64,000 bases of DNA, from NCBI GenBank assembly GCA_016712345.1, contig JADJRH010000011.1, positions 5,207,001-5,271,000 of the forward strand. The letters run 5' to 3'. The DNA comes from Polyangiaceae bacterium. Lineage in GTDB: Bacteria; Myxococcota_A; Polyangia; Polyangiales; Polyangiaceae. Shown here piece by piece: positions 25,009 to 34,168 of the stretch (positions are counted from its first letter, which is position 1; every line of letters begins with the position of its first letter). The position numbers were made by a program, and so were the translations under genes. The notes under the pieces were generated by a model that saw nothing but the letters and a program-made list of their open reading frames with translations, was not told where the DNA came from and made no database searches.

Positions 25009-27795
25009 TTACTCTCCACCTTGAACAAGTTTCACCGGTTCACCCGACCCATGCCGCCCTTCAATTTCCGCGCGCACATCATCGGGGTTTCCTGTGGGCT
25101 CCAAACCCATACTCAACTGGTAGTGCCGCACAGCCGCCGTCAAATCGCGCTCCGTGTGTCCCAGGTTGTGCAATTTCTTGAGCAGCGCCTCGTCAGGTTC
25201 GCCACCGTCCGTCTCCAAATGCACTTCCATAGTGAACTCATACGGCTCGTCACTTCCATCTTTCCGAATGTCAGCGGGCCTACCCCAACGAACAAGTGCC
25301 TTTTGGGCGTCTGGAAAAACAGGAATTTTGACGGTTCCGTCGGCTGCGGTCCCTTCGTTGTAATAACCAAAAAAACTTACCTCGTAGGGTGCGTTTTTTA
25401 TGGGTTCACCCGCCAAGTCAAATAGGGTCACGGTGACGGTTTCAACCGTTGCCGACTGTTCTTCCCGTTCTTCACGTTTAGCCATTTCTTCGGCCAAACC
25501 GGGCTTGATCTTCACCGCTTGACCATCCAACTTAGCCTCTTGTGCAAGCTCCAAGATGGCGTTGTCTTTCGACGCCAGTTTGATCACGTCACCTTTGAGA
25601 GTGATCTCTTTGGCAATGTTCAGGGCGCCTTTTTCACCGTGCGCCTGCAATAACTTTGAGTCGAGTATCAGCTTTTCTGTTTCAATTCGAACTTCTTTTG
25701 GGCCAAGTGTCAACACCGTCCGCCCCACCCTAAGGCGAATTGTTTTTTCAGAAGCGATGTCAATCAGGCCGGTTCCTTTCAAGAGCAGGTTGCCCGCCAG
25801 TTGACCCTCGCTATTCGCCGGTGATTTTTGAGATCCTAGCGAAAAAGATATCCCTTTTGCCGCGTTGATCGCACACGAACCTGAATAGGTAGCTCGACTC
25901 GCCCCAAGCACGGACAAAACATGTTCACCCTGAATGGTCTGAACGCGATCTCGGTCCACGCGCAGCTCATCTCGGCCGGAAATGTGCGTGGTGCGCGGTC
26001 CCCCGATGTCCACATCCACCAAACCTTTCACCCCCAGTTTGTCGTCACCTCCAATCTGAACCTGACGGGAAGAACCAACTGTGCTCCGCTCAGCCCCTCC
26101 AACCACGGTAGACCTGGCCGACCCAACCGCGGTAGTTTGGTCAGCTCCAATCGTTTCTACTCGATTTCCCCGAACCGTAAGCGTGTCGTCCTTCCCCACC
26201 GTTTGGTTCTGGTTGCGGCCCACTCGACTCGTCGCATCCAGCCCAACTTCTTCGTCGAGGTTGCGCTGAGCGTGCAGGTATACCTGCTCGTTTCCGGCCT
26301 GATCTTCAAATGCGATTTCATTAAACCCTCCCCCACCCGGAACCGACCGAGTTCTAATTCCGCTGCGTGTTGCGTTGGCGGGTAGAACATATTGAGGGGG
26401 GTTATGCGCATTCGGGATGCAGCCGATTACAATGGGCCGATCGGGATCGCCTCCCAAAAAGCTGACCAACACTTCCATCCCAATGCGGGGCACAAATTGG
26501 TGGCCAAAGTCCGACCCCGACCAGCCTTGGGCCACGCGAAGAAAACAGCTGCTTTGTTCGTTGCGGCGGCCTTCCCGATCCCAATGAAATTGAACCTTGA
26601 TGCGACCATACCGATCACAATAGATTTCGTGGCCCGAAGGCCCCACCACCAGCGCCGTTTCCAACGTTTGCCGAATACGGCGGGCAGGCTTGGGAAGACA
26701 GAATGCGGTCTGAGCCGGCGCCACCTCAAATACGTTTTCATACACCCTAAGCCCGTCAGCAGCTTTGGGAACCGCACCGCGATGGGAGACACGCGTGACC
26801 ACGTACGGTTGATCCAACGCCGTCACGTCGTGATCGGTCAAGTCAAACACAGCGCCGGAAGTAAGGCGCCGACAAGCGCTCCGCCCTTTTCCAACGCGTC
26901 GACGCGCTCGCATTTGTAAAAGCGCCGAGCGCGCATTTTCAGCATCCACGTCTGCCTCTTCATACTCGCCATGGTGTTCGTACGCTTCCAGCGCGACTCC
27001 GCCCGTAGGTGAAATACGACCATCCGCCGCAGTAACGCTGGTGGTAAGGTCAAGTCCCGGTCGTTCAAAGTCATAATCCCGAAGTGTCAACACCGAGGTT
27101 TCGATCATGTCACGAACCTCGAAACTCGCCACCATGTCTTCGTCAAGTGTCATCGATCCACCCAGATCGGCACGAAATCGAAGGACTCTACTTCCTGCAA
27201 TCGATGTGTACGCATGAGGAGAATCGGCAACCACGAGCGTTTCTTCAAACCCGCCTTCAGGCGGACCTTCAAACCAAAAGAAAAGTGCTTCTTCCGCCAG
27301 TAGTCGAACCACAAACTCCCAGTCAGACTCTTGGTATTGAACAATGTAGTCGCGCACAGGGAACTTACCCGCCAGCGAAAATCGATGAGCGATCTTGTGT
27401 TCGTTCAGCACAGCCTGAACCGCGTCCAGGGCAGTGCGATCTTGAAAGATCCGCGTGTTCGTCCGACGGGTCAGGAGCCATGCCCTCGGACTGCACACGA
27501 GCCGGTAGACCATTCGACCGGCCTCCGCGCGACCGAGAACAACATTCTCTACAACAATGCCCGAAACTTGACGTACAACGTCGGGGGCAATGTGCATTGA
27601 CATCACGAGAGACGCCCCCACCACCGTCCGCTCCACAAGCGTTGCATCGGTTTCATCCGTATAGACAACCAAGTCCCACCGCCCCAACTCGTTGATGCCC
27701 TCCAAACCTTCCCAACGAAGCACATTCATTGTGGGAACGGTGCCGTTTGGAAAACGAATCGAAAACAACTCCTGATGTTCCAAGCGATCCTCCAC
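25009..27795 (-). CDS. vgrG: T6SS spike protein VgrG with C-terminal extension
   Basis: 928 residues. The N-terminal part has the gp27-like fold signatures (ALFFWFEG, RAWLLTRRTNTRIFQ). A gp5-like OB domain follows with YCDRYGRIKVQFHWDREG, SCFLRVAQGW and VLVSFLGGDPDRPIVIGCI (about residues 390-475). A long repeat-rich beta-prism region comes next. After about residue 780 there is a domain that resembles a transthyretin-like fold (VTLFDLAGEPIKNAPYEV), then a helical piece LHNLGHTERDLTAAVRHYQ that looks like a peptidoglycan-binding motif. The extension probably holds cargo or an adaptor. It sits 11 nt after the DUF4280 gene. Confidence 0.9.
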   Translation of the reverse strand: MEDRLEHQELFSIRFPNGTVPTMNVLRWEGLEGINELGRWDLVVYTDETDATLVERTVVGASLVMSMHIAPDVVRQVSGIVVENVVLGRAEAGRMVYRLVCSPRAWLLTRRTNTRIFQDRTALDAVQAVLNEHKIAHRFSLAGKFPVRDYIVQYQESDWEFVVRLLAEEALFFWFEGPPEGGFEETLVVADSPHAYTSIAGSRVLRFRADLGGSMTLDEDMVASFEVRDMIETSVLTLRDYDFERPGLDLTTSVTAADGRISPTGGVALEAYEHHGEYEEADVDAENARSALLQMRARRRVGKGRSACRRLTSGAVFDLTDHDVTALDQPYVVTRVSHRGAVPKAADGLRVYENVFEVAPAQTAFCLPKPARRIRQTLETALVVGPSGHEIYCDRYGRIKVQFHWDREGRRNEQSSCFLRVAQGWSGSDFGHQFVPRIGMEVLVSFLGGDPDRPIVIGCIPNAHNPPQYVLPANATRSGIRTRSVPGGGGFNEIAFEDQAGNEQVYLHAQRNLDEEVGLDATSRVGRNQNQTVGKDDTLTVRGNRVETIGADQTTAVGSARSTVVGGAERSTVGSSRQVQIGGDDKLGVKGLVDVDIGGPRTTHISGRDELRVDRDRVQTIQGEHVLSVLGASRATYSGSCAINAAKGISFSLGSQKSPANSEGQLAGNLLLKGTGLIDIASEKTIRLRVGRTVLTLGPKEVRIETEKLILDSKLLQAHGEKGALNIAKEITLKGDVIKLASKDNAILELAQEAKLDGQAVKIKPGLAEEMAKREEREEQSATVETVTVTLFDLAGEPIKNAPYEVSFFGYYNEGTAADGTVKIPVFPDAQKALVRWGRPADIRKDGSDEPYEFTMEVHLETDGGEPDEALLKKLHNLGHTERDLTAAVRHYQLSMGLEPTGNPDDVRAEIEGRHGSGEPVKLVQGGE

Positions 27796-27806
27796 TTTCG
27801 ACCCTG

Positions 27807-28193
27807 CTATTCAATGTCCACATCACAAGCGGGATCTGTAATTTCAATGGAACCCGACCACGCACACGAACACTTTGAATTGGCGGTGAGAGCTTTCTGA
27901 CCTGCCAACGTAACCAAGTCCGCACCTGGCGACCACGGTGACGTGATCACCGGCACGCACGGCATGGGCGTGAGCGTTCCCGACGCTGCGGAAGTAGCAG
28001 ACGCAACTTGCGGGTTTGCCGTTGTCTTGCACATTCCAAACGAGGACACGTTCAACATGGGGGTAAAGTCATTCACCGTCGCCGCCGGAACGTTCGCCCC
28101 GTCAATCATCTGAACGGGTAGAATGGTCAACGAGCCCGGTGACAACCCTTCACTGCATTTGAGCTTGGCTCCATTTCCTACAAGCTTGGGCAT
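27807..28193 (-). CDS. DUF4280 PAAR-like spike tip protein
   Basis: 128 residues from ATG 28193 (MPKLVGNGAKLKCSEGL). The start, the Cys-containing loops, and TPMPCVPVITSPWSPGA match DUF4280 proteins, which cap VgrG like PAAR proteins. It begins one base after the stop of the upstream linear-motif gene and lies directly before vgrG, the expected position for a cognate tip. A longer ORF start at 28325 would overlap the upstream gene by 131 nt and is rejected. Confidence 0.75.
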   Translation of the reverse strand: MPKLVGNGAKLKCSEGLSPGSLTILPVQMIDGANVPAATVNDFTPMLNVSSFGMCKTTANPQVASATSAASGTLTPMPCVPVITSPWSPGADLVTLAGQKALTANSKCSCAWSGSIEITDPACDVDIE

Positions 28194-28194
28194 A

Positions 28195-29676
28195 TTATTT
28201 TCGCCGACCTCCAGCCGAGATGTTTTGCTGCAACCACTCTGTATAAACTCGATACGCGTGTTGCCAGACGGGCCGCAATTCAGGTCGCAAGACGAACTGT
28301 GCTTGGTAGAACCGATCCAGCTCAATCACCGCTTCCTGGCTAAGATGGTACCGCTTTAACACCTCGGCTCGTTGGCTTGGAAAAGCGGCCAGCTCCGCAT
28401 GGAACGAAGCATGTTGTTCCACACTCAACCGCGGCGGAGCTGCACGACTTTGGGCCGCCGGTAGCCCTGTTTCGGCGTTCTGAGGTGCCTTTTGCGGCTC
28501 CGGCGCTTTTTTGGCTGCTGCAAAAGGAAGCCTGAACTCCTTGGGCAACTCAAACGCCATCACCGTTTCACCAATGGAAGGTTTTTTCTCCACGGGAGAA
28601 CGTGACTCAACGGGCGCTTTCAGCGGCGGGTTGCTGTCGCTGTTTGCAAATGGCAAGGGTGCCCGTTTTGGAATTTCAAAGCTGGCGACCGTTTCATCCT
28701 TCATTGCCGGTTTTGAAAAAGGCAACGGCCCTTGTTTTGGAATTTCAAAACTGGCAACCGTTTCAACCGGCTCATTTGACTTTGACTTGAGTTGAAACGG
28801 TGCTCCCAATCCGGGTTTCAACTCAAAAGCCTCTACTGTTTCTCCACTGCGACTTGGGACTTCAGCGGCTTTGTTTTCCGGATCGATGCCGGGTCTAGCA
28901 AGCGCCGACGGAGCTTCCGGCTTGAAAGGCAACGGAATGGACCGCAGATCAAACACCGGAAGCGTGCCACTTTCTGCTATCGTCGACGCGGGTTCTATCT
29001 TCAACCCTTTCAGGTCAAATTCAGCTGGAGTCGCCACCTCCACCCCTTGACGCATGAACGAGGGTGTTACCAACACCACGTCAGGCATGTTGAGGATCGA
29101 ATCCGTCCACTGAGCTTTGGGCGCCACGTTGGACTGGCTTGCTTCTGAAATCCTCTTTTTTGACCACGGAAAGGGCCGCAGTTGACCTGCAATGACGGTG
29201 ATCGGCGGCACCTTGTGGGGTCTCCGCGCCGCCACTTGAATGTGTACCTTTTGCAACTCGATGTTGCTCTCAATACGCGCGCCCCACAACGCCTGAATTC
29301 GGGTCAAGTCGGCGGATTGAATCGACAGCTCGGCGAGAAGCGCAGCCGGGTCTTTGTGATGCGTCCAAACATTCAAAAAACCAATCCACGCTTCTATACT
29401 CTCTTCAAGCGGCTTGATTTTGCGACCTACCCACGCCGTAGCTTCCGCGGTTTTCCGAAGGTAACACTCGTAGAGCGCACTCTTCTGACCCGCTTTGGCA
29501 AGGGTTACTGCCCACGCCGGCGCAAGGCGCTGCCACACCTTTTTTGGAATTGCGTCATTGGCAAGCGCTTCCTCCACCGAAAACCCAAGCGAGAGCGCAG
29601 CACAAATGCCTGCGTATTGATCAAGGCGAAGCCCCTGAATCGATCGCGCCGCGAGGATCTCCAGCTCGGTAGGCAT
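28195..29676 (-). CDS. T6SS cluster protein with repeated LPF linear motifs
   Basis: 493 residues. An N-terminal domain (about 1-200) and a C-terminal helical domain (about 415-493, SFHAELAAFPSQRAEVL) are joined by a disordered Pro/Ser/Lys-rich linker. In that linker a short motif recurs: FDLRSIPLPF, FELKPGLGAPF, FEIPKQGPLPF, FEIPKRAPLPF and FELPKEFRLPF, the last four preceded by ETVxxFE-type segments. The upstream DUF2169 protein has related motifs ending in TPF, VPF or LPF. I do not recognise the end domains. A role as a multivalent scaffold for spike or cargo assembly is inference. Confidence 0.55.
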   Translation of the reverse strand: MPTELEILAARSIQGLRLDQYAGICAALSLGFSVEEALANDAIPKKVWQRLAPAWAVTLAKAGQKSALYECYLRKTAEATAWVGRKIKPLEESIEAWIGFLNVWTHHKDPAALLAELSIQSADLTRIQALWGARIESNIELQKVHIQVAARRPHKVPPITVIAGQLRPFPWSKKRISEASQSNVAPKAQWTDSILNMPDVVLVTPSFMRQGVEVATPAEFDLKGLKIEPASTIAESGTLPVFDLRSIPLPFKPEAPSALARPGIDPENKAAEVPSRSGETVEAFELKPGLGAPFQLKSKSNEPVETVASFEIPKQGPLPFSKPAMKDETVASFEIPKRAPLPFANSDSNPPLKAPVESRSPVEKKPSIGETVMAFELPKEFRLPFAAAKKAPEPQKAPQNAETGLPAAQSRAAPPRLSVEQHASFHAELAAFPSQRAEVLKRYHLSQEAVIELDRFYQAQFVLRPELRPVWQHAYRVYTEWLQQNISAGGRRK

Positions 29677-29679
29677 TCG

Positions 29680-30212
29680 TCACACCCCCTTCCCATCCAT
29701 TTGCGCGCCGCTTAAATCCGCCCCTGCAAGTTTGGTCATCCGTTTCAACGCCCCGCGCAGATCGGCGCCCCGAAGTTGAGCGTTTTGAAAGTCCGCCCGG
29801 TCCAGCGTCGCCTCCACCAACGACGCGTCGTTCAACACCGCTGATCGAAACGAAGCGTTCGTCAGATCCGCGCGCGCAAAGTTGCACCCTGAAACATCGG
29901 CCTTGTTTGCGCGCGCCTCCCTCAACACCGCTCCTGCAAACACCGCTTGAGCAAACCGACCCTTGGAAAGGTTGGCACCTGTCAGGGTGGTTTCTCGGAA
30001 ACACGCCCGCTCACCGCGACTGCCTTCCAGATCGGCGCGTTCGAGATTGGCATTCGCCAGCGAAGCATCTGTCAGGTCCGCACCTGAAAGAAGCGCCCCG
30101 CGGAGATCCGCCTCGTCAAGAATGGCCGAAGTCAGATTGGCCCCCACCAGGTTGACCCCAAGCAGTTTGGCGCCGCGCAAATCGCAGCGCGCAAGCGATC
30201 TCCCCGAAAAAA
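29680..30212 (-). CDS. Pentapeptide-repeat domain, frameshifted C-terminal part of the DUF2169 gene
   Basis: About 178 residues of A(D/N)LxG pentapeptide repeats (CDLRGAKLLGVNLVGANL and so on), a right-handed quadrilateral beta-helix. It has no credible start: the ATG at 30252 lies inside the pentapeptide coding of the upstream gene in another frame. Removing one T from the T6 run (A6 on the plus strand, 30207-30212) joins it exactly to the end of the DUF2169 protein as LDFSGRSLARCDLRG. So it is one DUF2169-pentapeptide gene split by a frameshift, by programmed slippage, or by a sequencing indel. Confidence 0.7.
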
Positions 30213-32002
30213 TCAAGCCCCGATAAATTGGCCCCCGAGAGATCGCACCCATCGAGCGATCTGCCCGCCGTCAAATCACATTCTACCTGGGAGCGCACCA
30301 ATACCGAAGCGGGCGGCGATGGCGACGCCGATGGCAGTGGCAACTCTACTGCCGACGACAACAGCTCGGTGGATCTACCCTCGGTCGGACCAGCATCCAT
30401 CCCTTCAGGTTTAACAGGGGGCGCACTCACCGAGGCCGGCAAAACGCCGCCCAACGCGACACTACCCAAAACGCTTGGCGCCTCTGTAACAACGCGTTGC
30501 TCAACCGCTGTTGCCTGCGTTTCAGGCGAAACCGTAGGCGCAGGTTCTACAAGCTGCGCAACAGGTTTTTCTACCCCGTAAGGTGTTGCCGCCTTGAGAA
30601 TCTCCGACAGGTTGATATCCGTTGTCCCCGTAAAAAGCGGGGTCGATTTCACTTTCGGCGGCGCCGATTCAGAAATGGAAGGTTCCTTTTTCGCCGAAGG
30701 GTCAAACGGCAGCAGCGCCTGCGGCACCGTAAACGCATCCAGCGTGCTCGATGACAGTGGAGTAGAACGGCTGACGTTTGCCGACGCCCCATCCGCCGCA
30801 GATTCATCCCCTTGCGCAAACGGCACAGGTGTACGCAACATATCGCGAAGGTCCACTGCCGCCGTGCCGGTGAATGGCTGGGCCGGCGTCGCTTTTGGCC
30901 CTGTTGGCGCCGCGGGAAGCGCGCTCTCTCGATCCGGCGAAAAAGGCGTTTTCGCCCCCAGAATGGCACTCAGGTTGATGTCCTGCGTCTCCGCTGTCAA
31001 AGGGGTTGACTTGGCAACAGGTGCGGCAGAAACCGCGGAAAACGCCGGCCAAGCGATGGGTCTTCCAGGTTGTTCAAGCCCCACAACCACCCGCAATCCC
31101 GAAAGCGCGGCAAGCGACTCCACAACAAATCGGCCCCGCCAAACAATAGATGCCCGCAGCGCGTCGGCATCAATCACCAACATGTCCGCTCGCAACTCCA
31201 GCGGCTGTTCACCGGCGGCGCTTTGCTTCCGCGCAGCCGCCATGATCTGCGGCAAACGCGATTGAACCCGCGCAAGCGTGGATGACATCCCATCCAGCAA
31301 AATCCACTCATCCCCTCGCAATCGATCTACCTGTTGATCTTTGGGTGCCGTCTGAAAAAACCTCCAGTCAAATCCCGCCGGCACATCCCATACAAGACTC
31401 GCCAACAACGCGGGGTCTACCCCTCCCAACATCCCTCGACGTGGCATCCACTGTGCGGCAATTGGCCCAAACCCCGCCACCTTGCGCGCGTCACTCGGGT
31501 CGACAAGATTTGGCAACACCAAACTGCCTGGACCGCCTGCACCGACCGGATTTTCCCACACGCCCGCGCCCCCAAACGCGCGCTCGTACACCAATGGCAT
31601 TTTCTGAAAAGGTGTGATCGCCGCAGGGTTTTGGCTCGATCGCATTCCAAACACATGAAGCGTTTTATCAATCAAGGGCCGATCACGCGAGATCCCAAGC
31701 CTCACCGACATGGACGGGACAGCCTTTCCACCCGGTGTACATGCATGCCCAGTGAGCACCACACCCGCATTGGGAAGGTGCGGCGCCGTTTCACGCGCGT
31801 TCGCCAAACTCCCATGTGTACCGTTTGGTACGTCGGCGTTTACAAGCGGAAGCGGTGAACCCACACGCGCCGGCTCACCGTGCACAAGGTCCAGCGTTGC
31901 TTTCACCACAACCGTTGCCCAAAGTGTACCCCCGAGCCGGCAAAACACGGCTGCCGTGCTGACGGGTGAAAGCGCGGTGATCGAAAGCGCCGGGGCCGTC
32001 AC
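30116..32002 (-). CDS. DUF2169 T6SS accessory protein with linear-motif linker and pentapeptide start
   Basis: 628 residues from GTG 32002, overlapping the DUF4150 stop (GTGA). The N-terminal ~325 residues are DUF2169 (VDWAHAFGG-like segment here as YERAFGGAG), a family always found with VgrG and PAAR-like genes and thought to help load the spike. A long linker holds four motif copies (INLSAILGAKTPF, VDLRDMLRTPVPF, FTVPQALLPF, INLSEILKAATPY). The end begins pentapeptide repeats (CDLSGANLSGLDF), which then run out of frame at the T6 run at 30207-30212; the last ~25 residues are frameshift product. Confidence 0.8.
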   Translation of the reverse strand: MTAPALSITALSPVSTAAVFCRLGGTLWATVVVKATLDLVHGEPARVGSPLPLVNADVPNGTHGSLANARETAPHLPNAGVVLTGHACTPGGKAVPSMSVRLGISRDRPLIDKTLHVFGMRSSQNPAAITPFQKMPLVYERAFGGAGVWENPVGAGGPGSLVLPNLVDPSDARKVAGFGPIAAQWMPRRGMLGGVDPALLASLVWDVPAGFDWRFFQTAPKDQQVDRLRGDEWILLDGMSSTLARVQSRLPQIMAAARKQSAAGEQPLELRADMLVIDADALRASIVWRGRFVVESLAALSGLRVVVGLEQPGRPIAWPAFSAVSAAPVAKSTPLTAETQDINLSAILGAKTPFSPDRESALPAAPTGPKATPAQPFTGTAAVDLRDMLRTPVPFAQGDESAADGASANVSRSTPLSSSTLDAFTVPQALLPFDPSAKKEPSISESAPPKVKSTPLFTGTTDINLSEILKAATPYGVEKPVAQLVEPAPTVSPETQATAVEQRVVTEAPSVLGSVALGGVLPASVSAPPVKPEGMDAGPTEGRSTELLSSAVELPLPSASPSPPASVLVRSQVECDLTAGRSLDGCDLSGANLSGLDFFGEIACALRFARRQTAWGQPGGGQSDFGHS

Positions 32003-32400
32003 GGGGCAAGCACCAACACGTTTGTTACACTCGGCACCAACTTCACCCCGGGCGCATTGGTACTGTTTTGAATGGTTGCGCTCGTGAGCCTACCCAACGG
32101 CATGCCCCCCACAAGCACTGTAAACGCGCACGTCAGGGTGCGCGCCGGCCCCATCACTGTGCCGGACGCAACCCCGGTCGCCACGCCCAAGTTGTCACCG
32201 CTGCTCATGATCGGCAGGGTAGAAAGATTGTGCGCCGGTGTACACGTCATTAAAACGTTGGGCACAAAGGCCGTGTCGGTTGGCTCTACTCCAATGTTGG
32301 GGTAAGGCACGGGAACAGGCGCTGGAGCCGGAGGAGCCGGCGTTAAACACACATCGGGAAAGGCCATACAAATGCCACCCGCAGACGTTTTTGCCAACAT
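31999..32400 (-). CDS. DUF4150 PAAR-like protein
   Basis: 133 residues from ATG 32400 (MLAKTSAGGICMAFPDVCLTP). The start, the PVPYPNIG segment, CTPAHNLSTLPIMSSGDN and GVASGTVMG are characteristic of DUF4150 (PAAR-like) proteins that sharpen the T6SS spike. The stop overlaps the DUF2169 start (GTGA). It is the tip partner in the DUF2169-DUF4150 pair; the downstream DUF4280 protein is a second tip candidate in the same operon. Confidence 0.82.
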   Translation of the reverse strand: MLAKTSAGGICMAFPDVCLTPAPPAPAPVPVPYPNIGVEPTDTAFVPNVLMTCTPAHNLSTLPIMSSGDNLGVATGVASGTVMGPARTLTCAFTVLVGGMPLGRLTSATIQNSTNAPGVKLVPSVTNVLVLAP

Positions 32401-32416
32401 GACATCTACCCTTTCT

Positions 32417-33076
32417 TCACCCAATATGAATTTGTTCGCCGTCCACTTTGGTGAGCACCCGAGCCGAAATCACCGCGTTTTCAGCCCGCATCATCAAGGC
32501 CTTTTCTGCGCGCGTATCAATGGTTTTGGCCCGGGTTTGGTCCAACTCTTCTATAAACCGAAACACCCGCTTTGCCCGCTGTGAAATGCGGGTTACAACC
32601 GAGTCAATCTCGTTTGCAACCACCGCCACTTTGGACACTTCAGCTTGAACAAGCCTACCCAAAAAGCCCAGTTCGTCCACGGCTACAGAGGCTTTTTTGC
32701 TTGTCACTTGCAGCTCTCTTCCCGTTAAAGAAACCGGCCCACTCGCCGCAATGTGTACACCCTCTGCCGCACCCACCGTCACCTGTCCACTCTTTGACTG
32801 GACGGTTAGATCTCCCTCCGTAACAATGGTGGTCCCAACTCCCGGTTGGCCAGAAAGCACCGAGATCACATACACACTCTCGGCATCAACGGCGCAAAGC
32901 ACCTTGTCGCCGACATCAGGCGTTACCAAACATCCTTTTGCTCGCACCGCTGCAAACACCGCAGTCCCCAGTAAAACCTCCAATTCCTGCGCGCCATCCC
33001 CTTGTTTACCCACTTGCCGCACAAACCCCGTTTGCAAATGAGCTTCTGAGGTGCCAATTCTACCGATGGTTGACAT
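32417..33076 (-). CDS. DUF3540 T6SS accessory protein
   Basis: About 219 residues from ATG 33076 (MSTIGRIG; ATG 33082 two codons earlier is equally possible). The N-terminal half has a VgrG-gp5-like beta pattern (VLLGTAVFAAVRAKGCLVTPDVGDKV, with TVQSKSGQVTVG later) and the C-terminal half is helical, matching DUF3540 proteins of DUF2169/DUF4150 clusters. Seventeen bases separate it from the DUF4150 start. Exact role unknown. Confidence 0.72.
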   Translation of the reverse strand: MSTIGRIGTSEAHLQTGFVRQVGKQGDGAQELEVLLGTAVFAAVRAKGCLVTPDVGDKVLCAVDAESVYVISVLSGQPGVGTTIVTEGDLTVQSKSGQVTVGAAEGVHIAASGPVSLTGRELQVTSKKASVAVDELGFLGRLVQAEVSKVAVVANEIDSVVTRISQRAKRVFRFIEELDQTRAKTIDTRAEKALMMRAENAVISARVLTKVDGEQIHIG

Positions 33077-33112
33077 TGCCATTCCTTTCTATAAAAACTG
33101 TTCTCAAGGGTT

Positions 33113-34168
33113 TCATTCTTTCTCCCGCGCCGTTTTCCAATCTTCCACAGCCACCAACTCAGCATCATCGCCCAGCCAACCCGCGGTCGGGTTTAGCAAC
33201 ACACCATCCCTTTTGGTTCGGTGAAACCGAGCCCGAAACATGGCCGCCCCAGTAAAGTCCGCACCTGTCAGATCGGCATGGGACAGGTTGGCCTCCCGCA
33301 GCTTGGCACGGGCAAACGTTGCCCCCACCGCCACAGCGTGACCGAAATAAGCCTCTTCAAGCGTCGCCCCTGAAAAATTCGCCTCCGTCACATTAGCCTT
33401 TTCAAACACCCCGTTTGGAAACATCCCATCACAAAGCGTTGCTTTTTTCAGGTTGGTCTCCCCAAAAAAACATTGAGGAGCCCTCGCCCTTTCAAAACTC
33501 GCCTCCCGCAAGTCTGCCCCCATAAAGTTGCACTGCACCACATCCATGTCGGCAAAACTCGAACCCCCAAGTTCACTCCGCATAAACTGGGTGCGAAACA
33601 GCTTGTTTGAAGTGAACACCTTGGCGCCAATCATGGCCTCCACAAGAGTTGTGAGCGACAGATTGGCACCCGTAAGATCCGCCGTTCGAAGGTCAGCCCG
33701 GTACAAGGTTGCCTTTTCTAAATTGCAGTTGCGAAAACTGGCCTCTTCACACACCGATTCAAGCAGGTTGGCTCTGTCCAAATTGGCACCCTCAAACGAA
33801 GCCTTGCAGAGCGCCGTATTCACCCACGTGGCAATGGGCGCTTCAGCCCGATGAAACACGGCACTCTCAGCGTTACACTCGGCAAAATTTGTTGCGATGA
33901 GTTTCGCCTCCACAAAAGAGGCACTGCTCAGTGTACACTTATAAAAGGTGGCCAAGTGCAGATTGGCGGTGTCAAGTTGACACCCTGTAAAGTCACACTC
34001 TACAAACGTGGACTCTTTCAGCAACGCGCCCTGCAATTGAGTTGGAAAGGCCACCCCTTCAAACGTGGCGCCCGCCAAGTCGGCCTGTACAAGGGACAAG
34101 TGTCGCAGATCTTGGTGCCGAATTGGCTCACCGTGCTGCACCTTGTCGAGCAATTCTTCAAGATTCAT
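33113..34168 (-). CDS. Pentapeptide-repeat protein
   Basis: 351 residues, almost entirely A(D/N)LxxA/xF pentapeptide repeats (ADLRTADLTGANLSLTTL and many others), forming a long quadrilateral beta-helix. ATG 34168 overlaps the stop of the preceding pentapeptide gene (ATGA). Pentapeptide proteins of T6SS clusters accompany DUF2169 and may be part of cargo or its chaperone; some pentapeptide proteins mimic DNA. The C-terminal 30 residues leave the repeat (LLNPTAGWLGDDAELVAVED). Confidence 0.78.
   Translation of the reverse strand: MNLEELLDKVQHGEPIRHQDLRHLSLVQADLAGATFEGVAFPTQLQGALLKESTFVECDFTGCQLDTANLHLATFYKCTLSSASFVEAKLIATNFAECNAESAVFHRAEAPIATWVNTALCKASFEGANLDRANLLESVCEEASFRNCNLEKATLYRADLRTADLTGANLSLTTLVEAMIGAKVFTSNKLFRTQFMRSELGGSSFADMDVVQCNFMGADLREASFERARAPQCFFGETNLKKATLCDGMFPNGVFEKANVTEANFSGATLEEAYFGHAVAVGATFARAKLREANLSHADLTGADFTGAAMFRARFHRTKRDGVLLNPTAGWLGDDAELVAVEDWKTAREKE

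Noticed and set aside
29680..30252. Independent pentapeptide gene starting at ATG 30252
   Set aside because: This ATG lies within the out-of-frame pentapeptide codons of the upstream gene; continuity of repeats across the T6 run shows it is the tail of that gene.
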